Shown one piece after another: positions 17,043 through 24,965 of a stretch of DNA of 64,000 bases. Numbering within the stretch: the first letter of the stretch is position 1; each line of letters begins with the position of its first letter. The translations under genes were made by a program, and so were the position numbers. The DNA lies in the NCBI RefSeq assembly GCF_003355005.1, contig NZ_CP029987.1:1-64000 (forward strand), written 5' to 3'. This DNA is from Sphingomonas sp. FARSPH (GTDB lineage: Bacteria; Pseudomonadota; Alphaproteobacteria; Sphingomonadales; Sphingomonadaceae). The notes under the pieces are model-generated. The model did no database searches. It was not told where the DNA came from and saw only the letters and a program-made list of their open reading frames with translations.

Positions 17043-18671
17043 CTATTTGCCGAAGAGGCGCCGCGCGAAGGGTTCGTCCTGCCCGACGATGGCATAGAGC
17101 GGCGCGCCGCCCGGCCGGTTCGCCAGCCGATAGCGGCTGGCGCTGCCACGCAGCACGTCGAGCAGGATGGCAAGGCCGATGCCGAGGACGAGGCCGACGA
17201 CAAGACCGACGAGCAGCAGCAACTTGGTGTTGGGCGCGTCGGGCTTGTCGGGCGCCTCCGCCTTCTCGACGACCTGGATCGCGGACGGCGCCGACTGCGC
17301 GGTCGCGGCGGACACCGCCGCCACCATCAGCTTTTCCTGCAGCGCCACGTACTTCTTCTCGAGCGCGTCGTGCTGGCGGCCGAGGTCGTGGCTCTCCTTC
17401 ATCTTTTCGGGGATGGCGTCGACCTGCGTGCGCATCCGGCCGACGTCGGCCATCTGGTTGGTGAGCGCGGCGCGGTCGCCGGCGAGCTTCGCCTCGAGCT
17501 GCGCCTTTTGCGCGCGCAGCGTGTCGTAGGCGGCGTTGCGCACGATGCTGGTCTGCTGGACGCCGCGCGCCTCCTGGCCGGCGATCTGGCCCTTGAGGAT
17601 CGCGATCCGCTCGTCCAGCGTCTTCATCTCCGGCGAGTCCGGGCGATAGCGCAGCGCGGTATTCTCGCGGTCGACCTGCGCCTTCGCCAGTTCCTGCTTC
17701 AGGCCCGCGCGGATCGGATTGTCCTGGACGACGCGGCCCGATTCCACCTCGCGCGCCTCGCGGCCGAGCTGGCCGTTGACCACCGCGAGCTGGCGCTGCG
17801 TCTCCGCGATCGCGGTGCGGCGATCGGCGGCCTGGCCCTGCATCGCCAGATACTGGCCGATCTGGACCTTGTCCTTCTCGAACACCAGCTGCATGTCGTT
17901 CTGCGTATAGTAACGCTGCATCTGCGCCTCGAGCGCGAGCAGGTCGCGATGCGCCTTGTCCGCCTCGCGCTCCAGCGAGGCATAGGCTTCGGTCGCCTCG
18001 CGCGCGAAACGGGCGCGGCGCTGTTCCAGATAGACCGCCGCGATCGTGTTCGCCATTTCGGCGACACGCGGCGAGGGCGCGCGAACGGTCAGCAGGCCGA
18101 CGTTGGTGTTGTTGACCGGCACCAGGCTGACGCCGGTGCGGAAGTCGTCGACCGCGCCCGCGATCTCGACCTCCTGCGGGGTCGGCGAATAGGGCGAGCG
18201 GTGCGGCGGGAAGAAGAAATCCTTGATGCTGCGCCACGCCCGACCGGGCCAGGAGACCGACCACAGGTGCGTCGCATAGCGCAGCGGCGGGTGGTAGACG
18301 TCGTCATAGCCCAGGTGCATGTCCTTCATCACCTGCGCGACGACGGACGTCGAGGTGAACAGGACCACCTCGTCCTTCAGCGCGTTGCGGCGGAACACCG
18401 CCCAGTCGCCGTAGAAGCCCTCGCGCTGGCGATCGTCGTCGGAATTGGCGACGAGCGTGACCGAGCTGGAATAGACCGGCGGCCAGACGACGATATAGAC
18501 CATCACCAGCGCCAGCGTCGCCAGCACCACCGCCGCGATCAGCCGCTTGCGCGTGCGCACCGCCATATAGGCGGTGTGCCAGGCGTGGCGGACGTCGAAC
18601 GTATCCGCCTCCGGCCGGTGGGGGTGACGTTCCTCGATCGTCATCGGGATGGGCCGGATCGGCGCGTTCAC
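17043..18671 (-). CDS. Wzz/GumC-like chain-length determinant (PCP), no kinase domain
   Basis: 542 residues. Inner-membrane polysaccharide co-polymerase: first membrane helix around residues 45-65 (LIAAVVLATLALVMVYIVVW), long periplasmic coiled-coil region with RPDSPEMKTLDERIAILKGQ, and a second helix near the C-terminus (LLLLVGLVVGLVLGIGLAIL). There is no fused BY-kinase; the only candidate partner in the locus is the degenerate ATPase-like protein at 24.97 kb. GTG start at 18671 overlaps the Wza-like gene stop; an ATG at 18644 is an alternative. Confidence 0.9.
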   Translation of the reverse strand: MNAPIRPIPMTIEERHPHRPEADTFDVRHAWHTAYMAVRTRKRLIAAVVLATLALVMVYIVVWPPVYSSSVTLVANSDDDRQREGFYGDWAVFRRNALKDEVVLFTSTSVVAQVMKDMHLGYDDVYHPPLRYATHLWSVSWPGRAWRSIKDFFFPPHRSPYSPTPQEVEIAGAVDDFRTGVSLVPVNNTNVGLLTVRAPSPRVAEMANTIAAVYLEQRRARFAREATEAYASLEREADKAHRDLLALEAQMQRYYTQNDMQLVFEKDKVQIGQYLAMQGQAADRRTAIAETQRQLAVVNGQLGREAREVESGRVVQDNPIRAGLKQELAKAQVDRENTALRYRPDSPEMKTLDERIAILKGQIAGQEARGVQQTSIVRNAAYDTLRAQKAQLEAKLAGDRAALTNQMADVGRMRTQVDAIPEKMKESHDLGRQHDALEKKYVALQEKLMVAAVSAATAQSAPSAIQVVEKAEAPDKPDAPNTKLLLLVGLVVGLVLGIGLAILLDVLRGSASRYRLANRPGGAPLYAIVGQDEPFARRLFGK

Positions 18672-19423
18672 CGGCTGATCTCCTTGAGCAGGCGGAACTG
18701 GATGTAGGGGGTCAGCAACTGGTTGAACCCGTTGAGCGGCGTGCTGATGAAATCCTGGACGAAGCGGGTGAACTGCGAGCGTCCGCTTTCCTGGACGACG
18801 ATGATGTCGCCGGGCTGGAGCACGACGTTCTGCAGCGCGAGCAGCAGCCCGGCGCGCCCGCCCGCGGCGGTCGGGATCAGGTTGGCGACCAGATGGCCCG
18901 ACGGGTCGAGGCGGATCAGCGCGACGTTGCGCAGCGACGCGCTGCGCACGGTGTCGCCCGCCTGGATCAGCGCCTCCGCCGCGGTGCGCGCGTCGCGCAG
19001 CGAGACCGCGGCCGGCCGGCCGACCTCGCCCGTCACGAACACCTTGTCGTCGCGCGGGTTGGTAAGGATCAGCGTCACTTCGGGATTGTAGATGCGCTGG
19101 TTCAGCCGGTCGCGGACCAGCCGCGTCGCCTGCGGCACGGTCATGCCCGCGAGCCGCACCTCGCCGACCTTGGGCAAAGCGACGAAGCCGTCGGCGCGGA
19201 TCGTCACGGTGCGCGACACCTCCGCCATCTGGTCGACGACGACCTCGATCGTGTCGCCGGGGACGAGCAGATAGGCGCGCTCGTACCGGTCGATCGAGCG
19301 CAGCACCTCGGGCGTAGCGGCGATGCTGACGGGATGCGAGATCTGCGCGCTGCACGCGCCCAGCATCGCCAGGACGAGCCCGCCGAGCGCGAGACGGAGC
19401 AACGGGCGAAGGGGCGAGGTCAT
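18668..19423 (-). CDS. polysaccharide export lipoprotein, Wza-like
   Basis: 251 residues with a lipobox (LAMLGAC), so acylated and periplasm-facing at the outer membrane. The poly-export domain is visible in YLLVPGDTIEVVVDQM and VSRTVTIRADGFVALPKVGEV, followed by an SLBB-like segment (VFVTGEVGRPAAVSL) and LQPGDIIVVQESG. Shorter than E. coli Wza (about 380 residues), like many alphaproteobacterial homologues, and lacking an obvious amphipathic barrel helix. Works with the neighbouring Wzz-like protein to export the polymer. ATG overlaps the stop of the next gene (ATGA). Confidence 0.9.
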   Translation of the reverse strand: MTSPLRPLLRLALGGLVLAMLGACSAQISHPVSIAATPEVLRSIDRYERAYLLVPGDTIEVVVDQMAEVSRTVTIRADGFVALPKVGEVRLAGMTVPQATRLVRDRLNQRIYNPEVTLILTNPRDDKVFVTGEVGRPAAVSLRDARTAAEALIQAGDTVRSASLRNVALIRLDPSGHLVANLIPTAAGGRAGLLLALQNVVLQPGDIIVVQESGRSQFTRFVQDFISTPLNGFNQLLTPYIQFRLLKEISR

Positions 19424-20397
19424 ACGGCGTCCGTTTCGATGGCGGTGGGGCGGGGCGGCGCGGTCAGCGCATAGAGCGCGCGCAGCCCCCAGGATTTGGG
19501 CGAGCGGGGGTTGTAGGCACAGGCGGCGCGCAGCGCGGCGCGACCGCCCGCGGCATCGCCCGCCTCCCAGCACAAGGTCGCCCGCGCGCGGTGCAGGCGC
19601 GACAGGATCAGCCGGCGCCGCTGTTCCGGCATCCCGTCGTACCGGCGCCGTTCGAGCAGCGTCATCATCGTGCCGATCACCGCCGGATTGTGCATCAGCC
19701 CCAGCGTGTTGCGCAGCGAACCGTCGTGATAGCGCACGCTGAGCAAAGTCTCGTGCGACAACCACCCCTGCGCGCCGATGTCGCCGAGCCGCATCATCAC
19801 GTTCATCTCGAAGGGGAAATTGCCGGTGCAATCCTCGTCGACCAGCCCCGCGCGCGCGACCGCGGACGCGCGTAGCAACGTGCCCGAGATCGGCGTCAGG
19901 CCGGTCGCCATATGCGTGTCGAGGATCGGGAACAGGCCTTCGCCGCGCGCGGTGCGGCCATGATCGTGCAGATATTGCGCGGTCAGCGTCGGCGAGACGA
20001 TGCCGGCGACGTCGATCAGCCGCGGGTCGGCGACGAACAGCGCGGCCTCGGGCGTCGCATCCAGCGTCGCCACCCCCTTTGCCAGACAATCGGGATCGAG
20101 CAGGTCGTCGTCGTGCAGGATCATGAAATAATCGGCGTCGCCGCGTTCGGCGAACAGGTAGCGCCCCTGGCCGTATTCGCCGCCATTCGCAGGCTGCGCG
20201 ACGAAGCGGATGCGCGGGTCGCCGAGCGCGTCGACCCAGGCGCGCAGCTGGTCCGCGATATCGCCGGGCGAGCAATTGTCGCTGACGATCGCGCGGAAAT
20301 CCCCGAAACTCTGCGCGCGCAGGCTCTCCACCGTCTCGCGCACCATGCGCGGACGGTTGAAGGTGGGGATGCCGACGAAGACGCGTTCAGAAGAAAT
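19420..20397 (-). CDS. glycosyltransferase family 2, apparent ATT start
   Basis: 325 residues, GT-A fold: VFVGIPTFNRPRMVRETVESL, VSDNCSPGD, then ILHDDDLLDPD as the metal-binding motif and HETLLSVRYHDGSL. The C-terminal 60 residues are helical and Ala/Arg-rich. The start is odd: no ATG, GTG or TTG lies in frame between the domain and position 20649, a stretch that overlaps the upstream dehydratase gene. An ATT at 20397 sits 7 nt after AGGGAG, so I place the start there. A sequencing error or a start inside the domain are alternatives. Role: addition of one EPS sugar. Confidence 0.8.
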   Translation of the reverse strand: MSSERVFVGIPTFNRPRMVRETVESLRAQSFGDFRAIVSDNCSPGDIADQLRAWVDALGDPRIRFVAQPANGGEYGQGRYLFAERGDADYFMILHDDDLLDPDCLAKGVATLDATPEAALFVADPRLIDVAGIVSPTLTAQYLHDHGRTARGEGLFPILDTHMATGLTPISGTLLRASAVARAGLVDEDCTGNFPFEMNVMMRLGDIGAQGWLSHETLLSVRYHDGSLRNTLGLMHNPAVIGTMMTLLERRRYDGMPEQRRRLILSRLHRARATLCWEAGDAAGGRAALRAACAYNPRSPKSWGLRALYALTAPPRPTAIETDAV

Positions 20398-21358
20398 CGC
20401 GGTGCTCCCTGTACCAGGCGAAGGTTTCGCCGAGGCGTTCGTCGAGCGATGCGGCGGGCGCCCAGCCGAGCTTCTCGCGCGCGAGGGCGGAGGAGAGATA
20501 CTGCGCCTGGATCTCGCCGCTCGCATTGTTCTGGACGATCGGCTCGAGGTCGGCGCGCCCCGCCGCGGCGAGCGTACGCCGGGTGAGGTCGAGCACGCTG
20601 ACCGGCTCGCCGGTGCCGAAGTTGAAGGCGCGGCCGACGACGTCCGCATCGCCCATATGCTCGGCGAGCAGCAGATAGGCGGAGGCGATGTCGTCGACGT
20701 AGACGTAATCGCGCACCGGCGAGCCGTCCGAGCGGATCACCGGCCGGTTGCCGTCGATCGCCGACAGGCAGGTGCCCGGCACGATCCGGTTGACGTTGAG
20801 ATCGCCCGGCCCGAACAGATTGCCGCAGCGCGTGATCGACACCGGCGTCTTGTAGGTATGCGCATAGCTCAGCGCGATGAGGTCGGCGCAGCTCTTCGAC
20901 ACGTCGTAGGGATGCCGCCCCTGCAGCGCGAAATCCTCGTGATAGGGCAGGGTGTCGTGGTCGCCGTATGCCTTGTCCGACGAGGCGACGACGACGCGCT
21001 CGACGGTCGGGTTGCGGCGGCACGCCTCGAGCAGCACCCAGGTGCCCTTGATGTTCGCCTCGAACGTCGAGATCGGGTTGCGGTTGGCGACGCCGACGAT
21101 CGCCTGGGCGGCAAGGTGAAAGACGGTGTCGACAGCATATTCGTTGATCGCGCGTTCGAGGATGTCGTAATCCTCGAGGTTGCCGCGCACGACCTTGGCG
21201 CGGGTCGCGAGCCCGGTCGACTGGAAGCGGGACTGCGGCACGACGTCGCGGACCAGCGCGATCACCTCCGCCCCGCGCGCGAGCAGCGCCTCGACCAGCG
21301 CGCCGCCCAGAAAGCCCGTCGCCCCCGTGACGAGGCAGCTCTTGCCCTTCCAGTCCAT
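20387..21358 (-). CDS. NAD-dependent sugar-nucleotide dehydratase, CDP-glucose 4,6-dehydratase-like
   Basis: Extended short-chain dehydrogenase, 323 residues. TGATGFLGGALVEALL binds NAD, HLAAQAIVG and SSDKAYG precede the catalytic HPYDVSKS (Y-x-x-x-K). It resembles RfbG-type dehydratases that convert CDP-glucose to CDP-4-keto-6-deoxyglucose. The gene directly upstream is an RfbF-type cytidylyltransferase whose TGA shares one base with this ATG, which strengthens the CDP-hexose reading. GDP- or UDP-sugar activity is not excluded by sequence. Confidence 0.82.
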   Translation of the reverse strand: MDWKGKSCLVTGATGFLGGALVEALLARGAEVIALVRDVVPQSRFQSTGLATRAKVVRGNLEDYDILERAINEYAVDTVFHLAAQAIVGVANRNPISTFEANIKGTWVLLEACRRNPTVERVVVASSDKAYGDHDTLPYHEDFALQGRHPYDVSKSCADLIALSYAHTYKTPVSITRCGNLFGPGDLNVNRIVPGTCLSAIDGNRPVIRSDGSPVRDYVYVDDIASAYLLLAEHMGDADVVGRAFNFGTGEPVSVLDLTRRTLAAAGRADLEPIVQNNASGEIQAQYLSSALAREKLGWAPAASLDERLGETFAWYREHRDFF

Positions 21359-22080
21359 CACGCCGCCTTCTCCTGCGCGGGCCGGTCGACGATCCACGGC
21401 AGCGGCCCGCCGCGTTCGATGACCTCGTCCATCTCGACCACGTCCTTGTAGAAATCGAAGGACTTGAAGAAGCCCTGGTGCCGGTAGGTATAGGCTTCAT
21501 GCCGGGCGATGAGCTTGGGCACGATGTCCTGCTCCAGGTTCTCGCCCTGCCAGTCGTCGAAGATCGTCGGCTCCATCACCATGAAACCCGCGTTGATCCA
21601 GTAATCGGGGATCAGCGGCTTCTCGACGAAGCGCGCGATGCGGCCGTCGTCCTCGACCGACATCACGCCATATTGCGAATACATCGGCACCGACGTGATC
21701 GTCAGCCGCTTGCCGTGGCCGCGGTGGAAGCCGACGAGCCGGTCGAGCGGCACGTCGCACAGCCCGTCGCCATAGGTGGCGATGAACGGCGCATCGATCA
21801 GGTGGCGGCAGTTGAAGATGCGCCGGCCGGTGTCGGCATTCTCGCCGGTGTCGACGATCGTGACCTTCGCGCCGATGTCCTTGCCCTCGAAATAATCGGC
21901 GAGGACGCCGTGGCGATAGCCCGCGGCGAGGACGAAATCGTCGAACCCCTGGCGGATGAAGTTCTTGATGACATGGACCAGCACCGGCGTCCCGCCGAGC
22001 GGCAGCATCGGTTTGGGCAGATAGGTGGTGAACGGAAAGGCACGTATGCCTTGGCCGCCGCACAGGATCACGACTTTCAT
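21358..22080 (-). CDS. sugar-phosphate nucleotidyltransferase, glucose-1-phosphate cytidylyltransferase-like
   Basis: 240 residues. N-terminal VILCGGQGIRAFPFTTYLPKPML is the nucleotidyltransferase signature, then TYGDGLCDVPLDRL, EKPLIPDYWINAGFMVM and a C-terminal HQGFFKSFDFYKDVVEM that matches the RfbF pattern (peak FWQPMDTLRDK in the reference family). Expected to make CDP-glucose from CTP and glucose-1-phosphate for the next gene. It is 15 bp downstream of the beta-propeller lipoprotein gene. Confidence 0.83.
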   Translation of the reverse strand: MKVVILCGGQGIRAFPFTTYLPKPMLPLGGTPVLVHVIKNFIRQGFDDFVLAAGYRHGVLADYFEGKDIGAKVTIVDTGENADTGRRIFNCRHLIDAPFIATYGDGLCDVPLDRLVGFHRGHGKRLTITSVPMYSQYGVMSVEDDGRIARFVEKPLIPDYWINAGFMVMEPTIFDDWQGENLEQDIVPKLIARHEAYTYRHQGFFKSFDFYKDVVEMDEVIERGGPLPWIVDRPAQEKAA

Positions 22081-22095
22081 GCGCGAGTGTTCCTT

Positions 22096-23214
22096 CTAAC
22101 GGGCCGGGCGCGACGGAGAACCGCCGGGCGGGGGGAGGGAAGCGGAGGGTTCTGCCAGCGCGCGCGAGGCGACGCCGATGCCGAATTCGGGGCCGGCGAC
22201 GCCGCGGTTGATCAGCGGAGCGAGATCGCCGTTGCGGACGTGGCCGGCGAACCACAAAGTCAGCCGGTCGCCCTCGACCAGCGGACTGGGCGCCAGGATT
22301 TCGCCGCTGGTCCAGCGCGTGTCGCCGCGCACCAGTGCGGGCGCGGCATCCTCGCGGAAGCCGTGGGTGCCGTCGGGCGAGACCGCATGCTGGATCGCGA
22401 CCTGCTGCCATTCGGGATCGGCGCCCTTGCGGACGAGGACGACGGAATAGAAGAGGTGGACGCGCCCGCCGATGACGACCGCGGCGGGGGAACTGTAGCC
22501 GGCGAACCCCTGTGCGGCGGGATAGGCCGCGCCTTGCGTCAGCACCTGCACCGGCGCGGAGAAGTGCACGCCGTCGCCCGACGCGATCATCCCCAGACTC
22601 TGGCGCGGCGGCCCGCCGCCCAGCCGCGCCGACACCGCGGAGAAATAGACGAACAACCGGTCGCCGACGACGACCGCGCCGGGCTCGCCGACGAGGTAGC
22701 TGGTCCAATCGTCCGCCTTGCCGGTCGCCCGGAGCAACGTCCATTGCACGACGCGCCACGCGATGCCGTCGTCGGACACCGCATGGCCGATCGCCATCGG
22801 CGTCGGATCGGGATTGGCGTAGACGCCGGTGAACAGCATGTGCCAGCGGCCGCGGAAGCGCACGACGCTGGGCGTCTCGATGCTGGCATAGGGGCTGCCC
22901 GCCGCGCTCAGCAGCGGGCGGTCGGGCGACAGGCGCCACGACCGGCCGTCGCGCGACACCGCGCGGAACGGCAGCACCGGCGGCTTGAACGCTTCCCCCG
23001 TGCTGGTCGTCAGGTACATGACATAGCCGTCTGGGGTAGCGATCACGCTGGGGTCGTTCCACAGCCCGCGCGCGCGCAGGTCGCCCGCCTTGATGACCGG
23101 CGCGTCGCGCGACACCGTCCAGCCGGGCTGCGCGCTGAGCGCCGGCTCGGGCGCGGCGGGCGTGCAGGCGACGAGCGCGCCGATCAGCAAAGATGGCAGG
23201 AAGCGCGCGCGCAT
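22096..23214 (-). CDS. beta-propeller glycosidase-like lipoprotein
   Basis: 372 residues from the ATG at 23214 (TTG at 23220 is an alternative overlapping the upstream stop). A lipobox is visible in LLIGALVACTPA. The body has repeated blades typical of five-bladed glycoside hydrolase folds (GH43/GH32/GH130-like): LWNDPSVIATPDGYVMYLT, SIETPSVVRFRGRWHMLFTG, LVGEPGAVVVGDRLFVYFSA and SSPAAVVIGGRVHLFYSVV. The acidic residues at blade starts (NDPS, ETPS, GEPG) are where catalytic carboxylates sit in such enzymes. Likely trims or binds the EPS in the periplasm or outer membrane; activity not proven. Confidence 0.75.
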   Translation of the reverse strand: MRARFLPSLLIGALVACTPAAPEPALSAQPGWTVSRDAPVIKAGDLRARGLWNDPSVIATPDGYVMYLTTSTGEAFKPPVLPFRAVSRDGRSWRLSPDRPLLSAAGSPYASIETPSVVRFRGRWHMLFTGVYANPDPTPMAIGHAVSDDGIAWRVVQWTLLRATGKADDWTSYLVGEPGAVVVGDRLFVYFSAVSARLGGGPPRQSLGMIASGDGVHFSAPVQVLTQGAAYPAAQGFAGYSSPAAVVIGGRVHLFYSVVLVRKGADPEWQQVAIQHAVSPDGTHGFREDAAPALVRGDTRWTSGEILAPSPLVEGDRLTLWFAGHVRNGDLAPLINRGVAGPEFGIGVASRALAEPSASLPPPGGSPSRPAR

Positions 23215-23216
23215 CC

Positions 23217-24659
23217 TCAATAGGCCTTGTCGGTGATCGGCACGATCACGCTGCGGATGAGGATGCGCAGGTCGAGCCCGACCGACCAGCAGCGCAGGTA
23301 TTCGATGTCCTGCTTGATGCGCTGGTGCATCTTGTCGAGCGTCTCGGTCTCGCCGCGCCAGCCGTTGATCTGGGCGAGGCCGGTGATGCCGGGCTTGATC
23401 TTGTGGCGCACCATGTAGCGGTGGATGACGGGGCGGAACTTCTCGTTGAGCGCGACCGGATGGGGGCGGGGGCCGACCACCGACATGCTGCCGGCGAGGA
23501 CGTTGAACAGCTGCGGCAGCTCGTCGAGCGAGGTGCGGCGCAGGATGCGGCCGATCGGCGTCACCCGGCTGTCGCCCTTCGTCGCCTGCACCGACCCGTC
23601 GTCGCGCGCGACGTACATCGAGCGGAACTTCCAGATCTGGAACGGCTTGCCGTCGAGGCCGTAGCGCGTCTGGCGATAGAGGACGGGCCCGCGCGAGCCG
23701 AGCTTGATGAGGATCGCGCAGACCAGCATGACGGGCGCGACCAGAGGCAGGATGATCGCGGCGAGCACCAGGTCCTCGGCCCGCTTGACCGCGCCCGAAT
23801 ACCCTTCGAACGGGGATTCGACGATGCTGATCACCGGCTGGCCGAAGATATTGTCCCAGCGCCCGCCGATCAGGTCGAACCCCGACAGCGGCGGACAGTA
23901 ATAGACGGACGCGGTGGTATCGCCGAACCGGTCGATGATCCGCTTGATCCGCTCCTCCGCCGCCATCGGCAGCGTGATGTAGATGCGACTGACCCGCCCG
24001 GCGCGCGCGAGCGCGTAGAGCGCGTCGACATTGCCCGACAGGCCCGCGCCCGCGTCGTCAGCGCCCAGCCGGCCCGCGGCGGGATCGCGGTCGTCGAACA
24101 CGCCGATCGTGCGCAGCCCCATCCACGGGTGCATCGCGAAGGTCCATTGCAGCTGTTGCGCGGTCTCGGTCGCGCCGATCAGCGCGGTGTTGCGCAGGTC
24201 GTGGCCGAAAGCGCGATAATAGCGCAGGAACAGGCGCTGCACCGCGCGGAACGCGATGATCGTCAGCAGCGCGGCGATGTACCAGCGCGCGAACAGCGGC
24301 ATCCACTGCGCTGCTGCGACTATGGTGAGATCGCCCAGCGCCATGAACACGCCGACGATCGCCATAAAACCAAGCGTCCAATAGGCGACGAGATCGAACA
24401 TTTCGTAGCGCATGCGGACGATGCGCCAGGATCGATTGAAGTTGAAGAACGGCGCGACACATTCGAGTACTGCGAAACATATCACCGCATCGACCAAGAC
24501 GCTGCGGTCCGAAAACCAAGGGCGCCCTTGGTAGACGGCCACTAACATCAATGTAATTATGACGGTGTCGGTGATCCGTCCGAGGCGGACCAACGCCGCT
24601 CCGTGCTGCTGGAAGACCCCCGGTCTGCCGAAACTGTATGTTCCCTGCACGGCATTCAT
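23217..24659 (-). CDS. undecaprenyl-phosphate hexose-1-phosphate transferase, WcaJ-like
   Basis: 480 residues. First enzyme of EPS repeat assembly, loading a hexose-1-phosphate (often glucose) onto undecaprenyl phosphate. Four N-terminal membrane helices, a CoA-binding-like middle domain (NTALIGATETAQQLQW) and the C-terminal bacterial sugar transferase domain: WKFRSMYVARDDG, RTSLDELPQLFNVLAGSMS and VVGPRPHP. The ATG at 24659 opens the leftward operon. A second enzyme of the same type lies at 58.9 kb in the other EPS locus. Confidence 0.93.
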   Translation of the reverse strand: MNAVQGTYSFGRPGVFQQHGAALVRLGRITDTVIITLMLVAVYQGRPWFSDRSVLVDAVICFAVLECVAPFFNFNRSWRIVRMRYEMFDLVAYWTLGFMAIVGVFMALGDLTIVAAAQWMPLFARWYIAALLTIIAFRAVQRLFLRYYRAFGHDLRNTALIGATETAQQLQWTFAMHPWMGLRTIGVFDDRDPAAGRLGADDAGAGLSGNVDALYALARAGRVSRIYITLPMAAEERIKRIIDRFGDTTASVYYCPPLSGFDLIGGRWDNIFGQPVISIVESPFEGYSGAVKRAEDLVLAAIILPLVAPVMLVCAILIKLGSRGPVLYRQTRYGLDGKPFQIWKFRSMYVARDDGSVQATKGDSRVTPIGRILRRTSLDELPQLFNVLAGSMSVVGPRPHPVALNEKFRPVIHRYMVRHKIKPGITGLAQINGWRGETETLDKMHQRIKQDIEYLRCWSVGLDLRILIRSVIVPITDKAY

Positions 24660-24752
24660 GAACTTCGCCCCCGAAGTGCGTGACGTTAATCGTATCGCAC
24701 AGAACGGTATCGTTCTATAAGAAATCCAGCATATTACACGCCAGTTACACCC

Positions 24753-24769
24753 TGTCCCAGCCTGGGACA
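24753..24769. promoter_or_regulatory. perfect 17-bp palindrome between the divergent EPS operons
   Basis: TGTCCCAGCCTGGGACA: 8-bp arms around a single C. It lies 94 bp upstream of the leftward first gene and about 200 bp upstream of the rightward one, in the 306-bp AT-rich control region. Symmetry and place suggest a dimeric repressor or activator site for both operons. The protein is not identified. Confidence 0.55.
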
Positions 24770-24836
24770 TGAGCCAGATATCGCAATACTTCGGGTTGCG
24801 CTCTGGTTAACGCATCAAGGTGAATGTAAATTGTAT

Positions 24837-24860
24837 CCTGAAATGATTTTTCATTTCGGG
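24837..24860. promoter_or_regulatory. inverted repeat in the leader of the rightward EPS operon
   Basis: CCTGAAATG and CATTTCGGG (one G-T pair) flank ATTTTT, about 105 bp before the start at 24966. It could be a transcript hairpin in the leader or a second protein site. The stem is AT-rich and has no trailing U-run, so it is a poor terminator. Confidence 0.4.
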
Positions 24861-24965
24861 ACAGAAAGGGAGTCGGCACCCGCTTAATTGCTTGTTGAAA
24901 ATTCTTCGTCAGAAGGTAGCTCATGCCTTAACCGACCGCCATCATCTGTACTGGATAGCCGTTCG

